Shown here piece after piece: positions 13,625 through 22,264 of a DNA stretch of 33,804 nt. Where the stretch lies: the NCBI GenBank assembly GCA_965370805.1, contig CBDUVZ010000015.1, positions 1 through 33,804 on the forward strand, written 5' to 3'. Below the pieces are notes generated by a model. That model saw nothing but the letters and a program-made list of their open reading frames with translations, had not been told where the DNA came from and did not search any database. Source of the stretch: CBDUVZ01 sp965370805. GTDB lineage: Bacteria > Hydrothermota > Tepidihabitantia > Tepidihabitantales > Tepidihabitantaceae. Numbering within the stretch: the first letter of the stretch is position 1; each line of letters opens with the position of its first letter. A program made the translations under genes and the position numbers.

Positions 13625-15247
13625 CTACAGGTCATACTCAGAAATCTTCCTTCGAAGTGTGTCACGGTGGATCCCGAGCAACTCGGCCGCCTGAGTCTGG
13701 TTGTTCCGGCATCTGGCAAGCGCTTCAGCGATTGCTTTCTTCTCAATGACGCGCAGGTTGAGGCTTCCTGCGACCTGCTCCACGCTCCCGCCCTTTTCTG
13801 TAGCGACCTGGGTATTCATCAAGTGGATCATACCCAGTGTTGAGATGATGTGACCGAGCCTTACTTCCGGGCTGCCGTCGTATTGAGCCCGTTCGTACGC
13901 CCGTTCGATGATATTGCGCAGGGTACGCATGTTGCCCTGAAAAATGCCGTTGATGCCGTTGATGTGTTCTTCGACAAGCTGGTGGAGGAACCTCACCGCG
14001 GCACGTTCTATCTGGAGTTGTCTGCCATGACGGGGGTCTTGATTCATTTTGTCGACGACGTAAAGAAATATTTCGTTGAGATCCTGTTCGGCGATTCTGG
14101 AGTCCTCGTCCTGCCACCGCTCTGCGAGTGACGGTATCGGTATGCAGTGCTGGACCAGTCGGCTGTAGAAGTCAGGTCGGAATCGAGGTCTGAGGTCTTC
14201 GATGGTCCGGTTGGTTGATGCGACTATTCGCATGTTGACCGTCGTCTCGTACGAACTGCCGAGACGCTTGATACGCCGGTATTCCATGGCGCGGAGGAGC
14301 CTCACTTGAGTTTCCTGGTTGATGTCGCCGATCTCATCGAGGAACACGGTTGAATCACGGGCAGTCTCGAATATCCCTTTGCGTTCGGAAACGGCACCGG
14401 TGAAGGCTCCTTTTTCGTGACCGAACAGCTCATCTTCAATCAGGTTTTTGTCCAAGGCAGCGATGTTCACTGTGTGCGGCCATTCCCGGCCCGGGATTCC
14501 CCGTTCGTAGCGATTGCTGCACCGGTGCAGAGCGTTGGCCACCAGTTCCTTGCCGACACCGGGCTGGCCGAGGAGCAGAGCTATTGCGTCCGAGGGTCCG
14601 ATGCGTTCGATTTCGCGAACCAGATGAGCCATTTTTCGGGATCGGCCGACCACCATCTCGTGCGTCTGCCGCCAGTGCTGCCGCTCCCCGTCGCCGAGCG
14701 GCCGGAGAGCCAGGGCATGGATATTCTCAGCGATCCCTGCCAGGAAGTTCTGTCGGTCCGGAAGCTCCTCCATGAAGCGGCAACTGCCGTAGCCGGGGTA
14801 GATGATGAAGTCGGTGAACTGTCGCGCATACATCAATCTGCCCGGTTTCGTTATGAACAGGGTCGGCGCGATGCGGTCAATGTTGTTCTGGCGCATGCTG
14901 GCGTAGATGAGGAAGCCCTGGTAGGCAAGCGGGTCGAATTTCTTCGGCACCGGAGACCTGACCTCCGGGTACCCCAAGAGTTTCTTCTCGTTCCGGGTCT
15001 GCGTGTAGTCCACCTCCTGGATGACAACTGACACGAATCTGCCGCGGTTCTGCTGATACCAATCCTTGAGCGAAGCGTAGCAATCCAGGTATTCGAACTG
15101 GAACCCGCGGCAAAGATGTTCCGGATTGCTATTCTGGAGGTAGTGTTCCAAACCGCCAAAGACTTCACGGGCACCGCTGACGAAGAGGACTACAGGACAA
15201 TCCTGCATCCGTGATGCAGATGCACACCGGCACTCAGTAAGTTCCAT
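13625..15247 (-). CDS. sigma-54-dependent transcriptional activator
   Basis: The 540-residue protein has three parts. Residues 1-185 are an N-terminal regulatory domain I do not recognise, possibly a degenerate receiver (strands PVVLFVSG and FVSVVIQEVD). Residues about 197-440 are the AAA+ domain: a variant Walker A GQPGVGKE (227-234), the sigma-54-contacting GAFTGA loop (280-285) and Walker B VFLDEIG (301-307). The C-terminus is a Fis-type helix-turn-helix (NQTQAAELLGIHRDTLRRK). It activates RNA polymerase-sigma-54 by ATP hydrolysis. I chose ATG 15247 because it follows a TAAGGG site and a TATAAT box lies 43 bases further upstream; earlier in-frame codons overlap that box. No -24/-12 promoter was found nearby, so the targets are unknown. 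Confidence 0.92.
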   Translation of the reverse strand: MELTECRCASASRMQDCPVVLFVSGAREVFGGLEHYLQNSNPEHLCRGFQFEYLDCYASLKDWYQQNRGRFVSVVIQEVDYTQTRNEKKLLGYPEVRSPVPKKFDPLAYQGFLIYASMRQNNIDRIAPTLFITKPGRLMYARQFTDFIIYPGYGSCRFMEELPDRQNFLAGIAENIHALALRPLGDGERQHWRQTHEMVVGRSRKMAHLVREIERIGPSDAIALLLGQPGVGKELVANALHRCSNRYERGIPGREWPHTVNIAALDKNLIEDELFGHEKGAFTGAVSERKGIFETARDSTVFLDEIGDINQETQVRLLRAMEYRRIKRLGSSYETTVNMRIVASTNRTIEDLRPRFRPDFYSRLVQHCIPIPSLAERWQDEDSRIAEQDLNEIFLYVVDKMNQDPRHGRQLQIERAAVRFLHQLVEEHINGINGIFQGNMRTLRNIIERAYERAQYDGSPEVRLGHIISTLGMIHLMNTQVATEKGGSVEQVAGSLNLRVIEKKAIAEALARCRNNQTQAAELLGIHRDTLRRKISEYDL

Positions 15248-15290
15248 CGCTACCCTTACAGGTGGCGATTCATCGCTGACGCTACATATC

Positions 15291-15318
15291 ATTATACCCC
15301 CCCCGGCTGCAAGCGCAA
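15291..15318 (-). promoter_or_regulatory. promoter of the sigma-54 activator gene
   Basis: On the minus strand, TTGCGC (15313-15318), a 16-bp spacer containing a run of G, and a perfect TATAAT (15291-15296), 43 bases before ATG 15247. Confidence 0.55.
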
Positions 15319-15403
15319 TGGTTGTTTTGCTGTGCACAGCTACAGAGTTGGGATTGTAGATTGGGGATCGCAGATTGAGGAATGCCGGACGGGCTGACCG
15401 GTC

Positions 15404-15431
15404 TTGACAACTGCAATCACCGGTGTTCAAT
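15404..15431 (+). promoter_or_regulatory. promoter of the secreted propeller protein gene
   Basis: TTGACA (15404-15409), a 16-bp spacer and TTCAAT (15426-15431), 6 bases before GTG 15438. Confidence 0.55.
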
Positions 15432-15437
15432 AACTGC

Positions 15438-16946
15438 GTGATTTCCCGCCTGCTACTGTGTGCGCTGGCCGCCGGATGCTGGGTTCCGGCCGGGGAGGGC
15501 TCGGATGGCGGCGATATCACAATCGATACTCTTCCCGTGGTTGCGTTCGACGCGGCTACCGACAGCGCAGGAAACATCTGGGTTGCAGCGGCCGGGATTG
15601 ACACTAGGGTGCGGGTGTACCGGTCGACTGACCTGGGCGATTCCTGGGATCAGATACTGGTGCTGCGCCACGGCACCGACGTACCGAAGGTGGAAATAGC
15701 CGTCGGGGGCGGGGATTCCAGTTTCGTGTACGTCTGTTTTCTGTCCTGGACCATGTCCGGGGACCTGTGGCTAATGAGAATTTCCTTGGACGGCTCCGCT
15801 GCCCAAGTTTTCCCCGTCGCGGTCGGGCCGGATACAATCAGCGACTTCTCGATTGCGGTGGACCGCGATTTCCATCACTACCTGTACTGCTTGTATGCCA
15901 ATGAGACGCACGCCGGTCGCAACGGCGGGTTCACCCGGTCGCTTGATTTCGGCAGGAGTTGGGAAGTACCGCAGGATTGGTGGAACTGCCAGGATCCGTG
16001 CGTCCTGTACTCAACCGGTTCTTCGGTCCATTGCACCTGGCGGCACGCGGCAACCGGCCGGCAGGTTCACTTCGAGACCAACCGTCATTACGGGAAGCCC
16101 CGGGAATGGCTGAGCCGACACATCGTGAGCAGCGGTACCGAGTCCCGCTGGGGTCCGGTGGCGGCGCAGGCGGATACGAGCCCGGCGTCGCTGGCGACGG
16201 TCTGGCTGGTCCATACGATTGCGCACCGGGATACCGAGGACCTTGACTTGGTTTTTGCGTACAGCACAAACGGAGGCGGTTCCTGGGCCTGGGGCGGGAC
16301 TATCGGTCGAGGTTTCCGGGACGAGTGGTTCCCGGATCTCTGTCCCAGCTTCGGCGGCACGCGTGGGTACGTACATCTCTGCTACAATGCCGGGAGCCGG
16401 AAGGAGAGCGACAAGACCGCGGTCTATTGCCGGACCGTCAGCATGCTGGACCCGGGGCGGTGGTCCGCGCCGGTCCAGATCAGCGACCGGCGTGTGAATG
16501 CAGTCTACGAACAGGCGCGGCCGAGGATTGTCTGCCCGGCCGGCGCTCCGCGTAACCTTGCCGGGGTTATTTTCAGCTACTACCATCCGGACTACGCCCG
16601 CGGGCTATACTTCGATGCGGTCTGGAGACAGACAGATGCGGGAGACACGCGGGCCGGGTCGGTGGTCACTTCCGGCGCCCGCATATCGCGGCTGAATCTG
16701 GCCGGGTCAGGGGCAGGAGTTGAAATAGCCATTGGTATCCCGGGCAGGTATACTCTGGAGGTGTTCGACGCCCTGGGCCGCAGGGTGAAGCGGCTGTTCG
16801 CCGGCTGGCTGGATTCAGGACCCCGGAGGTTCTACTGGGACGGCAGCAGGGATGACGGACTGTGTGTTCGGTCCGGCACGTATTTCGTCCACCTGGCTGG
16901 ACCCGGTAGCGCAGCGTCGAGTCGCTTTGTACTGTTTCACCGGTAG
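15438..16946 (+). CDS. secreted sialidase/BNR-like propeller protein with FlgD-like C-terminal domain
   Basis: This is a 502-residue exported protein. GTG 15438 gives a compact signal peptide (MISRLLLCALAAGC); an in-frame GTG at 15423 would lie in the promoter. The middle shows repeated BNR/Asp-box-like blades, for example RVYRSTDLGDSWD, FTRSLDFGRSWE and FAYSTNGGGSWA, typical of sialidase-like beta-propellers. No catalytic Arg triad is evident, so enzymatic activity is unproven. The last 85 residues (YTLEVFDALGRRVKRLFAG followed by a WDGSRDDG-type stretch and SGTYFVHL) form a FlgD Ig-like or type A sorting-like domain used in the FCB group and some candidate phyla for secretion or surface attachment. 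LAAGC could alternatively be a weak lipobox. Confidence 0.85.
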   Translation: MISRLLLCALAAGCWVPAGEGSDGGDITIDTLPVVAFDAATDSAGNIWVAAAGIDTRVRVYRSTDLGDSWDQILVLRHGTDVPKVEIAVGGGDSSFVYVCFLSWTMSGDLWLMRISLDGSAAQVFPVAVGPDTISDFSIAVDRDFHHYLYCLYANETHAGRNGGFTRSLDFGRSWEVPQDWWNCQDPCVLYSTGSSVHCTWRHAATGRQVHFETNRHYGKPREWLSRHIVSSGTESRWGPVAAQADTSPASLATVWLVHTIAHRDTEDLDLVFAYSTNGGGSWAWGGTIGRGFRDEWFPDLCPSFGGTRGYVHLCYNAGSRKESDKTAVYCRTVSMLDPGRWSAPVQISDRRVNAVYEQARPRIVCPAGAPRNLAGVIFSYYHPDYARGLYFDAVWRQTDAGDTRAGSVVTSGARISRLNLAGSGAGVEIAIGIPGRYTLEVFDALGRRVKRLFAGWLDSGPRRFYWDGSRDDGLCVRSGTYFVHLAGPGSAASSRFVLFHR

Positions 16947-16986
16947 AGGATCGACCGGAGAACCGTCTGTAAGGAAAGGAGATCGG

Positions 16987-17586
16987 GTGAAGAAGCGTCG
17001 CCTGACCGCAGTCAGCTTCATGTTCGTTGCCGTGGTCCTGTTCGTTTCGTGCGACGATCTGTTTCCTCCCGACGACTTCGAGCCGTCCGGGAATCCGTTC
17101 AACCTGAACGCGAGCATCAGGGTAAGTTCAATCACGGGCAGTCTGCGCCACTTCAGTAACTACGGCCAGTTTGCCATGGATATGCAGGCCCGTTCCACCA
17201 GTGGCGAGCAGGAAAGCGATAATCTGCCCGCGGGTCTGCTGTTCGTGTCCACCAGGAACCGGGTCCAGCATATGGTCCTGCTCAAGGCTCACGATATCTC
17301 AGTGGATACTCTGAGCACGCTGTTGGTAATCGGGACGTTCTGCTGTAACGAGCGGCGGGAGATACCGGATGACCTCGACTCATTCGACATCGGGCCGGTG
17401 ACGGACGACAACGGGTTGCGGGAGCTGGCCGACTTGGTACGTGACAAGGACATATCACAAAGCCTCGGGATGGTGCAGAGCGCGGTCTGGCTGGTGACTG
17501 ATTCGACCGGACTGACCCAGGCGTACCGGGATTCGATTGACGCCCTGCCGGGGGAGAGCTTCGAATGGAGCGGAAACCACAGATGA
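16987..17586 (+). CDS. putative lipoprotein, unknown function
   Basis: The 199-residue product has a signal peptide with a lipobox-like FVSC (Cys22) followed by Asp-Asp, so it is probably a membrane lipoprotein. GTG 16987 is preceded by AAGGAGAT (16975-16982), a strong ribosome site, and begins with the basic MKKRR expected for a signal peptide. The mature part has alternating polar and beta-like segments (FNLNASIRVSSITGSLRHFS) but no family motif I know. It follows the secreted propeller gene by 40 bases and precedes the Lon-like gene, probably in the same transcript. Longer upstream starts are unlikely because they would read through the propeller gene in another frame. Confidence 0.75.
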   Translation: MKKRRLTAVSFMFVAVVLFVSCDDLFPPDDFEPSGNPFNLNASIRVSSITGSLRHFSNYGQFAMDMQARSTSGEQESDNLPAGLLFVSTRNRVQHMVLLKAHDISVDTLSTLLVIGTFCCNERREIPDDLDSFDIGPVTDDNGLRELADLVRDKDISQSLGMVQSAVWLVTDSTGLTQAYRDSIDALPGESFEWSGNHR

Positions 17587-17612
17587 ACACAGATTCGGAA
17601 GGCGGAATCCTA

Positions 17613-20141
17613 ATGACGAATAGAAAGAAACGGAGTGTATCCTCGGGTCGTGGTCGTCGGTTGCGGGTGTCCGTCAGCAGACTCCGCTGGGACTGTCCGC
17701 TGCGGTGCCTTGACTTCAGGACGACCGATGATATTCGACTTGCCGAAAAAGGGTCGGGTCCGGGGTCGTGCAAGACCATCGGGCAGCGACGTGCAGTGGA
17801 TGCGCTCGCACTGGGTCTGGAGATACGGAATACGGGGTACAATATCTTCGTGACCGGGCCGGTCGGGACCGGCCGGACCACAACCGTGAAGCAGATGCTG
17901 GAGCAGTACAGAGACCGGCAGCAGGACCTGGATGACAAGTGCTATGTCAACAATTTCAAGGACCCGGACCAGCCGCGCCTGCTGCGGCTTCCGGCAGGCC
18001 GGGGCAGAGGATTCCAGCGGGATATGGACCTGTTCATTGACTACTTGGTGAAGAACGTGCCGCTTCAGTTTGAGAGCGATGCTTACCAGCACAGCCGGTC
18101 TGAGATCGTTGACCTTTTCAAGGAGCGAGGCAGTGTCAAAGTACGGGAGTTCGAGAAGAAGGTGGCGACCGAGGGCTTTGCGCTGGTGCAGACCGCGCCG
18201 TTCGTGAAGCCGGAGCTGGCACCGATTATCGAGAAACAGCCGGCGAAGATCGAGGCGATGGTGGCCCTGGTCGAGGAAGGAAAAGTCAGCGCGAAGCGGG
18301 CTGAGAAGATCAAAGTCAGATACCGGCAGTTGACCGATGAGTTGACCGCCATCTTCAAGGAAATTCGGGACCACGAGAGGGAGGCTCGCGAGGCACTGCA
18401 GGAACTCGACCGGAACGTGGTCAGGCCGGTACTGGACGAGCAGCTCGGAGATATCGCCGAGCGTTCCGCGGGCAAGCAGGTCCGGGCGTACCTGGATGAA
18501 GTGCGGGATTCCATTCTTTCCCACCTGGACCTGTTTCGACAGAAGCCATCGGAGAAGCAGGCAGGCGAAGCGGCGGCTGATCCGTATCTTGAGTACCGGG
18601 TGAATGTGCTGGTGGACAACAGCCACACGCAAGGGGCACCGGTTGTGTTCGAGACGAATCCGAACTACAAGAACCTGTTCGGGGCAATCGAACGCACCTG
18701 GGATCGGAGCGGCCAGTGGCGGACCGATTTCACCAAAATCAAAGCCGGTTCGGTGCTGCGGGCGGATCGCGGTTTCCTGGTGTTGAATGCACTGGACGTG
18801 CTGCTCGAACCCGGGGTGTGGCCGGCCCTGAAGCGGACGCTGCGGAACCAGCGGCTGGAGATTACGTCGTACGAGTCGTACCTGGCACTGATTGCGACTT
18901 CGGCTCTGAAGCCGGAACCGGTGGCAATCGACTTGAAGGTGGTCATGATCGGCGATCCGTACGTCTACGCCATGGTTGCGGCGTACGACGAGGATTTCAG
19001 AAAGGTGTTCAAGGTGCGGGCCGATTTCGACTGGGTGATGGACCTGAATGACGAGTCAATCCGGCAGTACGGTCGGGTAGTGAGGGCGCTGTGCGAGAAA
19101 GAAGGTCTGTTTCCGTTTGACCGGAAGGGAGTACAGCGGGTAGTGGAGTACGGCGTCCGTCTGGCCGGCAGACGGGACCGGTTGTCGACCCGGTTCAATA
19201 TGGTGGGCGACGTGCTGAAAGAGGCAAGTTACTGGGCAGGGAAGGTCGGGGCGAAGCTGGTGACCGCCAGGCACGTGGAAAAGGCGATTGAGAAGCAGCG
19301 GGACCGGGTTCGGCTTTACGAGGAGAAAGTTCAGGAGTTCATCGACCAGGGGACTATCTACATCGACGTCACCGGCAAAGTCAGGGGGCAGGTGAACGGT
19401 CTTGCGGTGTATGACACCGGCGAGCACTCGTTCGGCAAGCCGACACGCATCACGGCGCGGATCGGTGTCGGCTCGGCCGGCATCGTCAATATCGAGCGGG
19501 AGGTGCAGCTTTCCGGACCGACGCATGACAAGGGCGTCTATATTCTGTCCGGGTATCTGCGTAACCTGTTTGCCCAGGACCAGCCGCTGGTCTTTTCCGC
19601 TTCGATAACGTTCGAGCAGTCGTATTCAGGAATCGACGGCGACAGCGCGTCCTCAACCGAGGTGTACGCGCTACTGTCCGACCTGTCCGGGCTGGGAATC
19701 CGCCAGGAAATCGCCGTGACCGGCTCGGTGAATCAGCGCGGGGAGATCCAGCCGATTGGTGGAGTGAACCAGAAGATCGAAGGGTTCTTCGAGACCTGCC
19801 GCGTCCGGGGCTTGACTGGAACTCAGGGAGTGCTGATTCCCCGGTCGAACCTGGATGACCTGATGCTGCGGTCGGAGGTGGTCGATGCGGTGAGGAAGGG
19901 CAAGTTCCATGTCTACGCGGCGGAGACGATCGACGAAGGGATTGAGCTGCTGACCGGGGTGAAAGCGGGCAAGCCGGACCGGAAAGGTGAGTTCCCGCCC
20001 GACACGGTGAACGGGCTGGTGAAGAAACGACTGCGGGAGCTGGCTGATATCTACAAGGATTTCCAGTCCGACAGCGAAGAGAAAGAAGACGGGAAAGAGA
20101 AGAAGAAGCGGCCGGGCCTGAAGAAGAAAGGGAAACGCTAG
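17613..20141 (+). CDS. Lon-family ATP-dependent protease (AAA_32 type)
   Basis: The 842-residue protein matches the LonB/YcbZ-like group. An N-terminal ATPase part has a variant P-loop GPVGTGRT (about 82-89). A long helical insertion (about 150-320) contains charged coiled-coil-like segments. The C-terminal Lon proteolytic domain has the catalytic dyad in GDSAS (Ser678) and VNQKIEG (Lys721). It lacks the LAN substrate-binding domain of classical Lon and is presumably cytoplasmic. Several in-frame ATGs exist. I chose 17613, behind GGAAGGCGGA; the earlier ones at 17565 and 17580 fall in a widespread CACAGATGAACACAGATT-type intergenic sequence. The C-terminal 30 residues are very Lys-rich. Confidence 0.88.
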   Translation: MTNRKKRSVSSGRGRRLRVSVSRLRWDCPLRCLDFRTTDDIRLAEKGSGPGSCKTIGQRRAVDALALGLEIRNTGYNIFVTGPVGTGRTTTVKQMLEQYRDRQQDLDDKCYVNNFKDPDQPRLLRLPAGRGRGFQRDMDLFIDYLVKNVPLQFESDAYQHSRSEIVDLFKERGSVKVREFEKKVATEGFALVQTAPFVKPELAPIIEKQPAKIEAMVALVEEGKVSAKRAEKIKVRYRQLTDELTAIFKEIRDHEREAREALQELDRNVVRPVLDEQLGDIAERSAGKQVRAYLDEVRDSILSHLDLFRQKPSEKQAGEAAADPYLEYRVNVLVDNSHTQGAPVVFETNPNYKNLFGAIERTWDRSGQWRTDFTKIKAGSVLRADRGFLVLNALDVLLEPGVWPALKRTLRNQRLEITSYESYLALIATSALKPEPVAIDLKVVMIGDPYVYAMVAAYDEDFRKVFKVRADFDWVMDLNDESIRQYGRVVRALCEKEGLFPFDRKGVQRVVEYGVRLAGRRDRLSTRFNMVGDVLKEASYWAGKVGAKLVTARHVEKAIEKQRDRVRLYEEKVQEFIDQGTIYIDVTGKVRGQVNGLAVYDTGEHSFGKPTRITARIGVGSAGIVNIEREVQLSGPTHDKGVYILSGYLRNLFAQDQPLVFSASITFEQSYSGIDGDSASSTEVYALLSDLSGLGIRQEIAVTGSVNQRGEIQPIGGVNQKIEGFFETCRVRGLTGTQGVLIPRSNLDDLMLRSEVVDAVRKGKFHVYAAETIDEGIELLTGVKAGKPDRKGEFPPDTVNGLVKKRLRELADIYKDFQSDSEEKEDGKEKKKRPGLKKKGKR

Positions 20142-20154
20142 CAGCCTCGTCCGG

Positions 20155-20811
20155 CTACTTGTGCAGGCCGCTCTCTTGCTGTTTCGGCAGCACGCGGCAG
20201 GATTTCACCCAGCGGCCGAACTCCGCGGGCTTGACTACCCCACCCGAGACTACCAGCTTCAACCCCTCGTCGGTCGTCATGCCGGTTTCGGTAAGCTCGT
20301 CCTCAGGGATGAGCGCGAGCCAGCCGGAAGTGGGATTGGGTGTCGTCGGGAAGTAGACGAAGACCGCCTTCCGGCCGTCCTGGAGTTCAATCCGTTCATC
20401 CGTGGTCAGGAACCCGACCGCAAGCAGGCCGTGGCGCGGGTATTCGGCGATGACCGTCTTGCTCAGTGAACTTCTCCTGACAAAGACCGCCTCGGTGAGT
20501 TGCCGGGCTGAGCCATAGATGCCCTTGACCAGCGGCACGCGGTTCATGAACCGGTCCAACCATCCGACCAGCCAGCGGCCGACAATGCCGGAGGTGAGCG
20601 CCCCGATTGCGAGGACGGTTATCAGCACAAGGACGAAACCGACCAGGGTCGTAAGCCAGGCCGGCAGACTGGAGAGCCAGACGTGTCGAGCGAGCAGAGG
20701 TCGGAACAGATTACCGAGCCGTGAGATGAGAAACCAGAATATGAAAACGGTCAGTCCGACCGGCAGGATGGTTGCTATGCCGGACAGGAAGTACTTGCGC
20801 AGTTGGCTCAT
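20155..20811 (-). CDS. DUF502 family membrane protein
   Basis: This 218-residue protein begins MSQLRKYFLSGIATILPVGL, the conserved DUF502 N-terminus. It has two strong hydrophobic segments (about 8-28 and 50-75), then VPLVKGIYGSARQLTEAVF and a soluble C-terminal half containing FPTTPNPTSGWLALIPE, another family hallmark. The molecular function is unknown; related proteins occur in many bacteria and in plants. ATG 20811 is chosen because the family N-terminus starts there and a TAGACT box ends 7 bases upstream. It is convergent with the Lon-like gene (13-bp gap). Confidence 0.87.
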   Translation of the reverse strand: MSQLRKYFLSGIATILPVGLTVFIFWFLISRLGNLFRPLLARHVWLSSLPAWLTTLVGFVLVLITVLAIGALTSGIVGRWLVGWLDRFMNRVPLVKGIYGSARQLTEAVFVRRSSLSKTVIAEYPRHGLLAVGFLTTDERIELQDGRKAVFVYFPTTPNPTSGWLALIPEDELTETGMTTDEGLKLVVSGGVVKPAEFGRWVKSCRVLPKQQESGLHK

Positions 20812-20818
20812 TTCAGGA

Positions 20819-20847
20819 AGTCTAGCAGAGCAAGACGCTGGACGCAA
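20819..20847 (-). promoter_or_regulatory. promoter of the DUF502 gene
   Basis: On the minus strand, TTGCGT (20842-20847), a 17-bp spacer and TAGACT (20819-20824), 7 bases before ATG 20811. It lies partly within a GACGC/GCGTC repeat. Confidence 0.45.
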
Positions 20848-20883
20848 GACGCTTCACGCCTGATGCATCCAGCGTACTGCGTC
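20841..20883. repeat. GACGC-rich imperfect inverted repeat
   Basis: Arms 20841-20853 and 20871-20883 pair with 11 of 13 matches around a 17-base loop. The sequence is built of repeated GACGC/GCGTC and ACGCT/AGCGT words, as in a second patch at 33663-33695. It covers the end of the DUF4416 gene and could separate it from the DUF502 promoter. Confidence 0.5.
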
Positions 20884-21406
20884 AAGCATCCTGAGCAAGG
20901 AGCAATTCGCGGCAGCGGCAGAGGAACCGGATACAGGTATCACTCCGGTAATCCGGATAGGTCCATTCCAGGGGCTTATATGCGCCGGAACGGTAGATGA
21001 GGGTCAGCTCAGCATAGATGTTACGTGACAGGCATACCCGGTGTGCGTGGTTCTTGGTGGAGGCAAGAACCAGATTGTAGAGGGTCAGGATGCCGGGGTC
21101 GATGTTCACCTGCCGTTTTCCTCTGGTGCCGGCCAACCGACGTTCCATCTCGTTCGTAATGAGTTTCAGTTCGGCAAGCCGGCTAGGTTCAACGGGGCGG
21201 TCGAACCCGACCCAGCAGCGGATGAGTCCGAGTCCCATTTCGTTTTCGTAGTAGCCGGTGAAGTCGAAGTCGATTGTCTCGCTCTGGAGCGACGGTGGTC
21301 CGAACTCCCGGGTAAGGGTCTGCATGGCTTTGAGAACGCATTCTTCGTTCTGCGCGATAATCCCGACCACGAGCAGCGCCGGTCCAGAATGATTGGGTGT
21401 TCCCAC
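20882..21406 (-). CDS. DUF4416 family protein
   Basis: This 174-residue soluble protein carries features I associate with DUF4416: FDFTGYYENEMGLGL near residue 50, LAELKLITNEMERRLAG, then KRQVNIDPGILTLYNLVLAS and a C-terminal YRSGAYKPLEWTYPDYRSD. Function is unknown. GTG 21406 is the probable start; it lies in a small hairpin and is preceded by a G-rich stretch that could act as ribosome site. It is the last gene of the aminotransferase-aspartate kinase-scpB operon, 15 bases after the scpB stop. Confidence 0.82.
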   Translation of the reverse strand: MGTPNHSGPALLVVGIIAQNEECVLKAMQTLTREFGPPSLQSETIDFDFTGYYENEMGLGLIRCWVGFDRPVEPSRLAELKLITNEMERRLAGTRGKRQVNIDPGILTLYNLVLASTKNHAHRVCLSRNIYAELTLIYRSGAYKPLEWTYPDYRSDTCIRFLCRCRELLLAQDA

Positions 21407-21421
21407 CGTGCCCCCGGTGGG
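21402..21421. repeat. hairpin at the scpB-DUF4416 junction
   Basis: CCCACC (21402-21407) and GGTGGG (21416-21421) pair around 8 bases. The stem contains the GTG start of the DUF4416 gene, so in mRNA it could limit initiation until ribosomes finish scpB. Confidence 0.45.
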
Positions 21422-22264
21422 TCAGCCGGACTTGTCCGGGCTCTCAGTCGGGTCCGATTCCGCTTTGCCTTCCGGCTGAGGTTTGTCCGTCGGGTACTCG
21501 ATTGCCAGTGTTCCCGCCTGTTCAACGTTTTCGGCGGTCTCGGCCAGCAGAGCGCCGAACTCCTCCAGCGGCGGCAGGTCTTCGAGCGATTCGAGGCCGA
21601 AGTAGCGCAGGAATTCCCTGGTTGTCCGGTAGAGGAAAGGACTTCCGGGCCGGCGAGCCCGACCCGCAGTCGCAATGAGGCGGCGTTCGAGCAGGGTCAG
21701 GAGAGGACCGGAGCAGTCGACTCCGCGCAGCTTCTCGATCTCAGGTCTGGTTACCGGCTGCCGGTAGGCGACGATTGCCAGGACCTCAAGCGCGGGTTTG
21801 GACAGCCGGTGGACGAACTGGCGTTTGTACATCGCCCGGACCCAGCCGGCGTACTCCGGCAGGGTGTAGAGCTGATATCCCTGTGCTACCCGGTGAATCC
21901 GGAAGGTCCGGCCGGTGTCATCGTACTCCTGGTTCAACTGGTCGACTGCTGCGGATACTTCGGACGCGGTTCTCCCGGCCAGTTCCGCGAGCCGGGCCGG
22001 GCTGACCGGGGTTTCGGCCGCGAAGACCAGAGTTTCGATTATCTGCCGGAGTTCCCGGGTCCGGTTCTGCCGTCCGATGGCAGTATCCGCAGAAGACGAA
22101 TTCTGCCGGCCGATAGCAGTATCCGCAGAAGACGAATTCTGCCGTCCAACGGCAGTATCCGCTGCGCTTCCATTCGGATTCTCCGGGCTCTGCTTTCGGT
22201 TCTGCTCCATGTTCTGCTCCTGCCGCGGGTCCGGTGACGTCCCGTGCGTCGCGTCGGCTGTCAT
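21422..22264 (-). CDS. scpB: segregation and condensation protein B
   Basis: The 280-residue product contains the ScpB tandem winged-helix region at about 70-235: LRQIIETLVFAAETPVSPAR, RTFRIHRVAQGYQLYTLPEY, LSKPALEVLAIVAYRQPVT, then RPEIEKLRGVDCSG and LYRTTREFLRYFGL. ScpB dimerises and binds ScpA and SMC in the bacterial condensin complex. It is longer than usual because of a Gln/Asn/Ser-rich N-terminal extension of about 67 residues holding three 12-residue repeats, plus an acidic C-tail. The ATG overlaps the aspartate kinase stop (ATGA). No scpA lies beside it, unlike the common scpA-scpB arrangement. An internal Met19 is an alternative start, but it would keep the repeats. Confidence 0.9.
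   Translation of the reverse strand: MTADATHGTSPDPRQEQNMEQNRKQSPENPNGSAADTAVGRQNSSSADTAIGRQNSSSADTAIGRQNRTRELRQIIETLVFAAETPVSPARLAELAGRTASEVSAAVDQLNQEYDDTGRTFRIHRVAQGYQLYTLPEYAGWVRAMYKRQFVHRLSKPALEVLAIVAYRQPVTRPEIEKLRGVDCSGPLLTLLERRLIATAGRARRPGSPFLYRTTREFLRYFGLESLEDLPPLEEFGALLAETAENVEQAGTLAIEYPTDKPQPEGKAESDPTESPDKSG
22065..22172 (-). repeat. three 36-bp tandem repeats inside scpB
   Basis: Units lie at 22065-22100, 22101-22136 and 22137-22172. They encode NSSSADTAIGRQ twice and NGSAADTAVGRQ once. The two units nearest the ScpB domain are almost identical, suggesting recent duplication. Confidence 0.88.
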
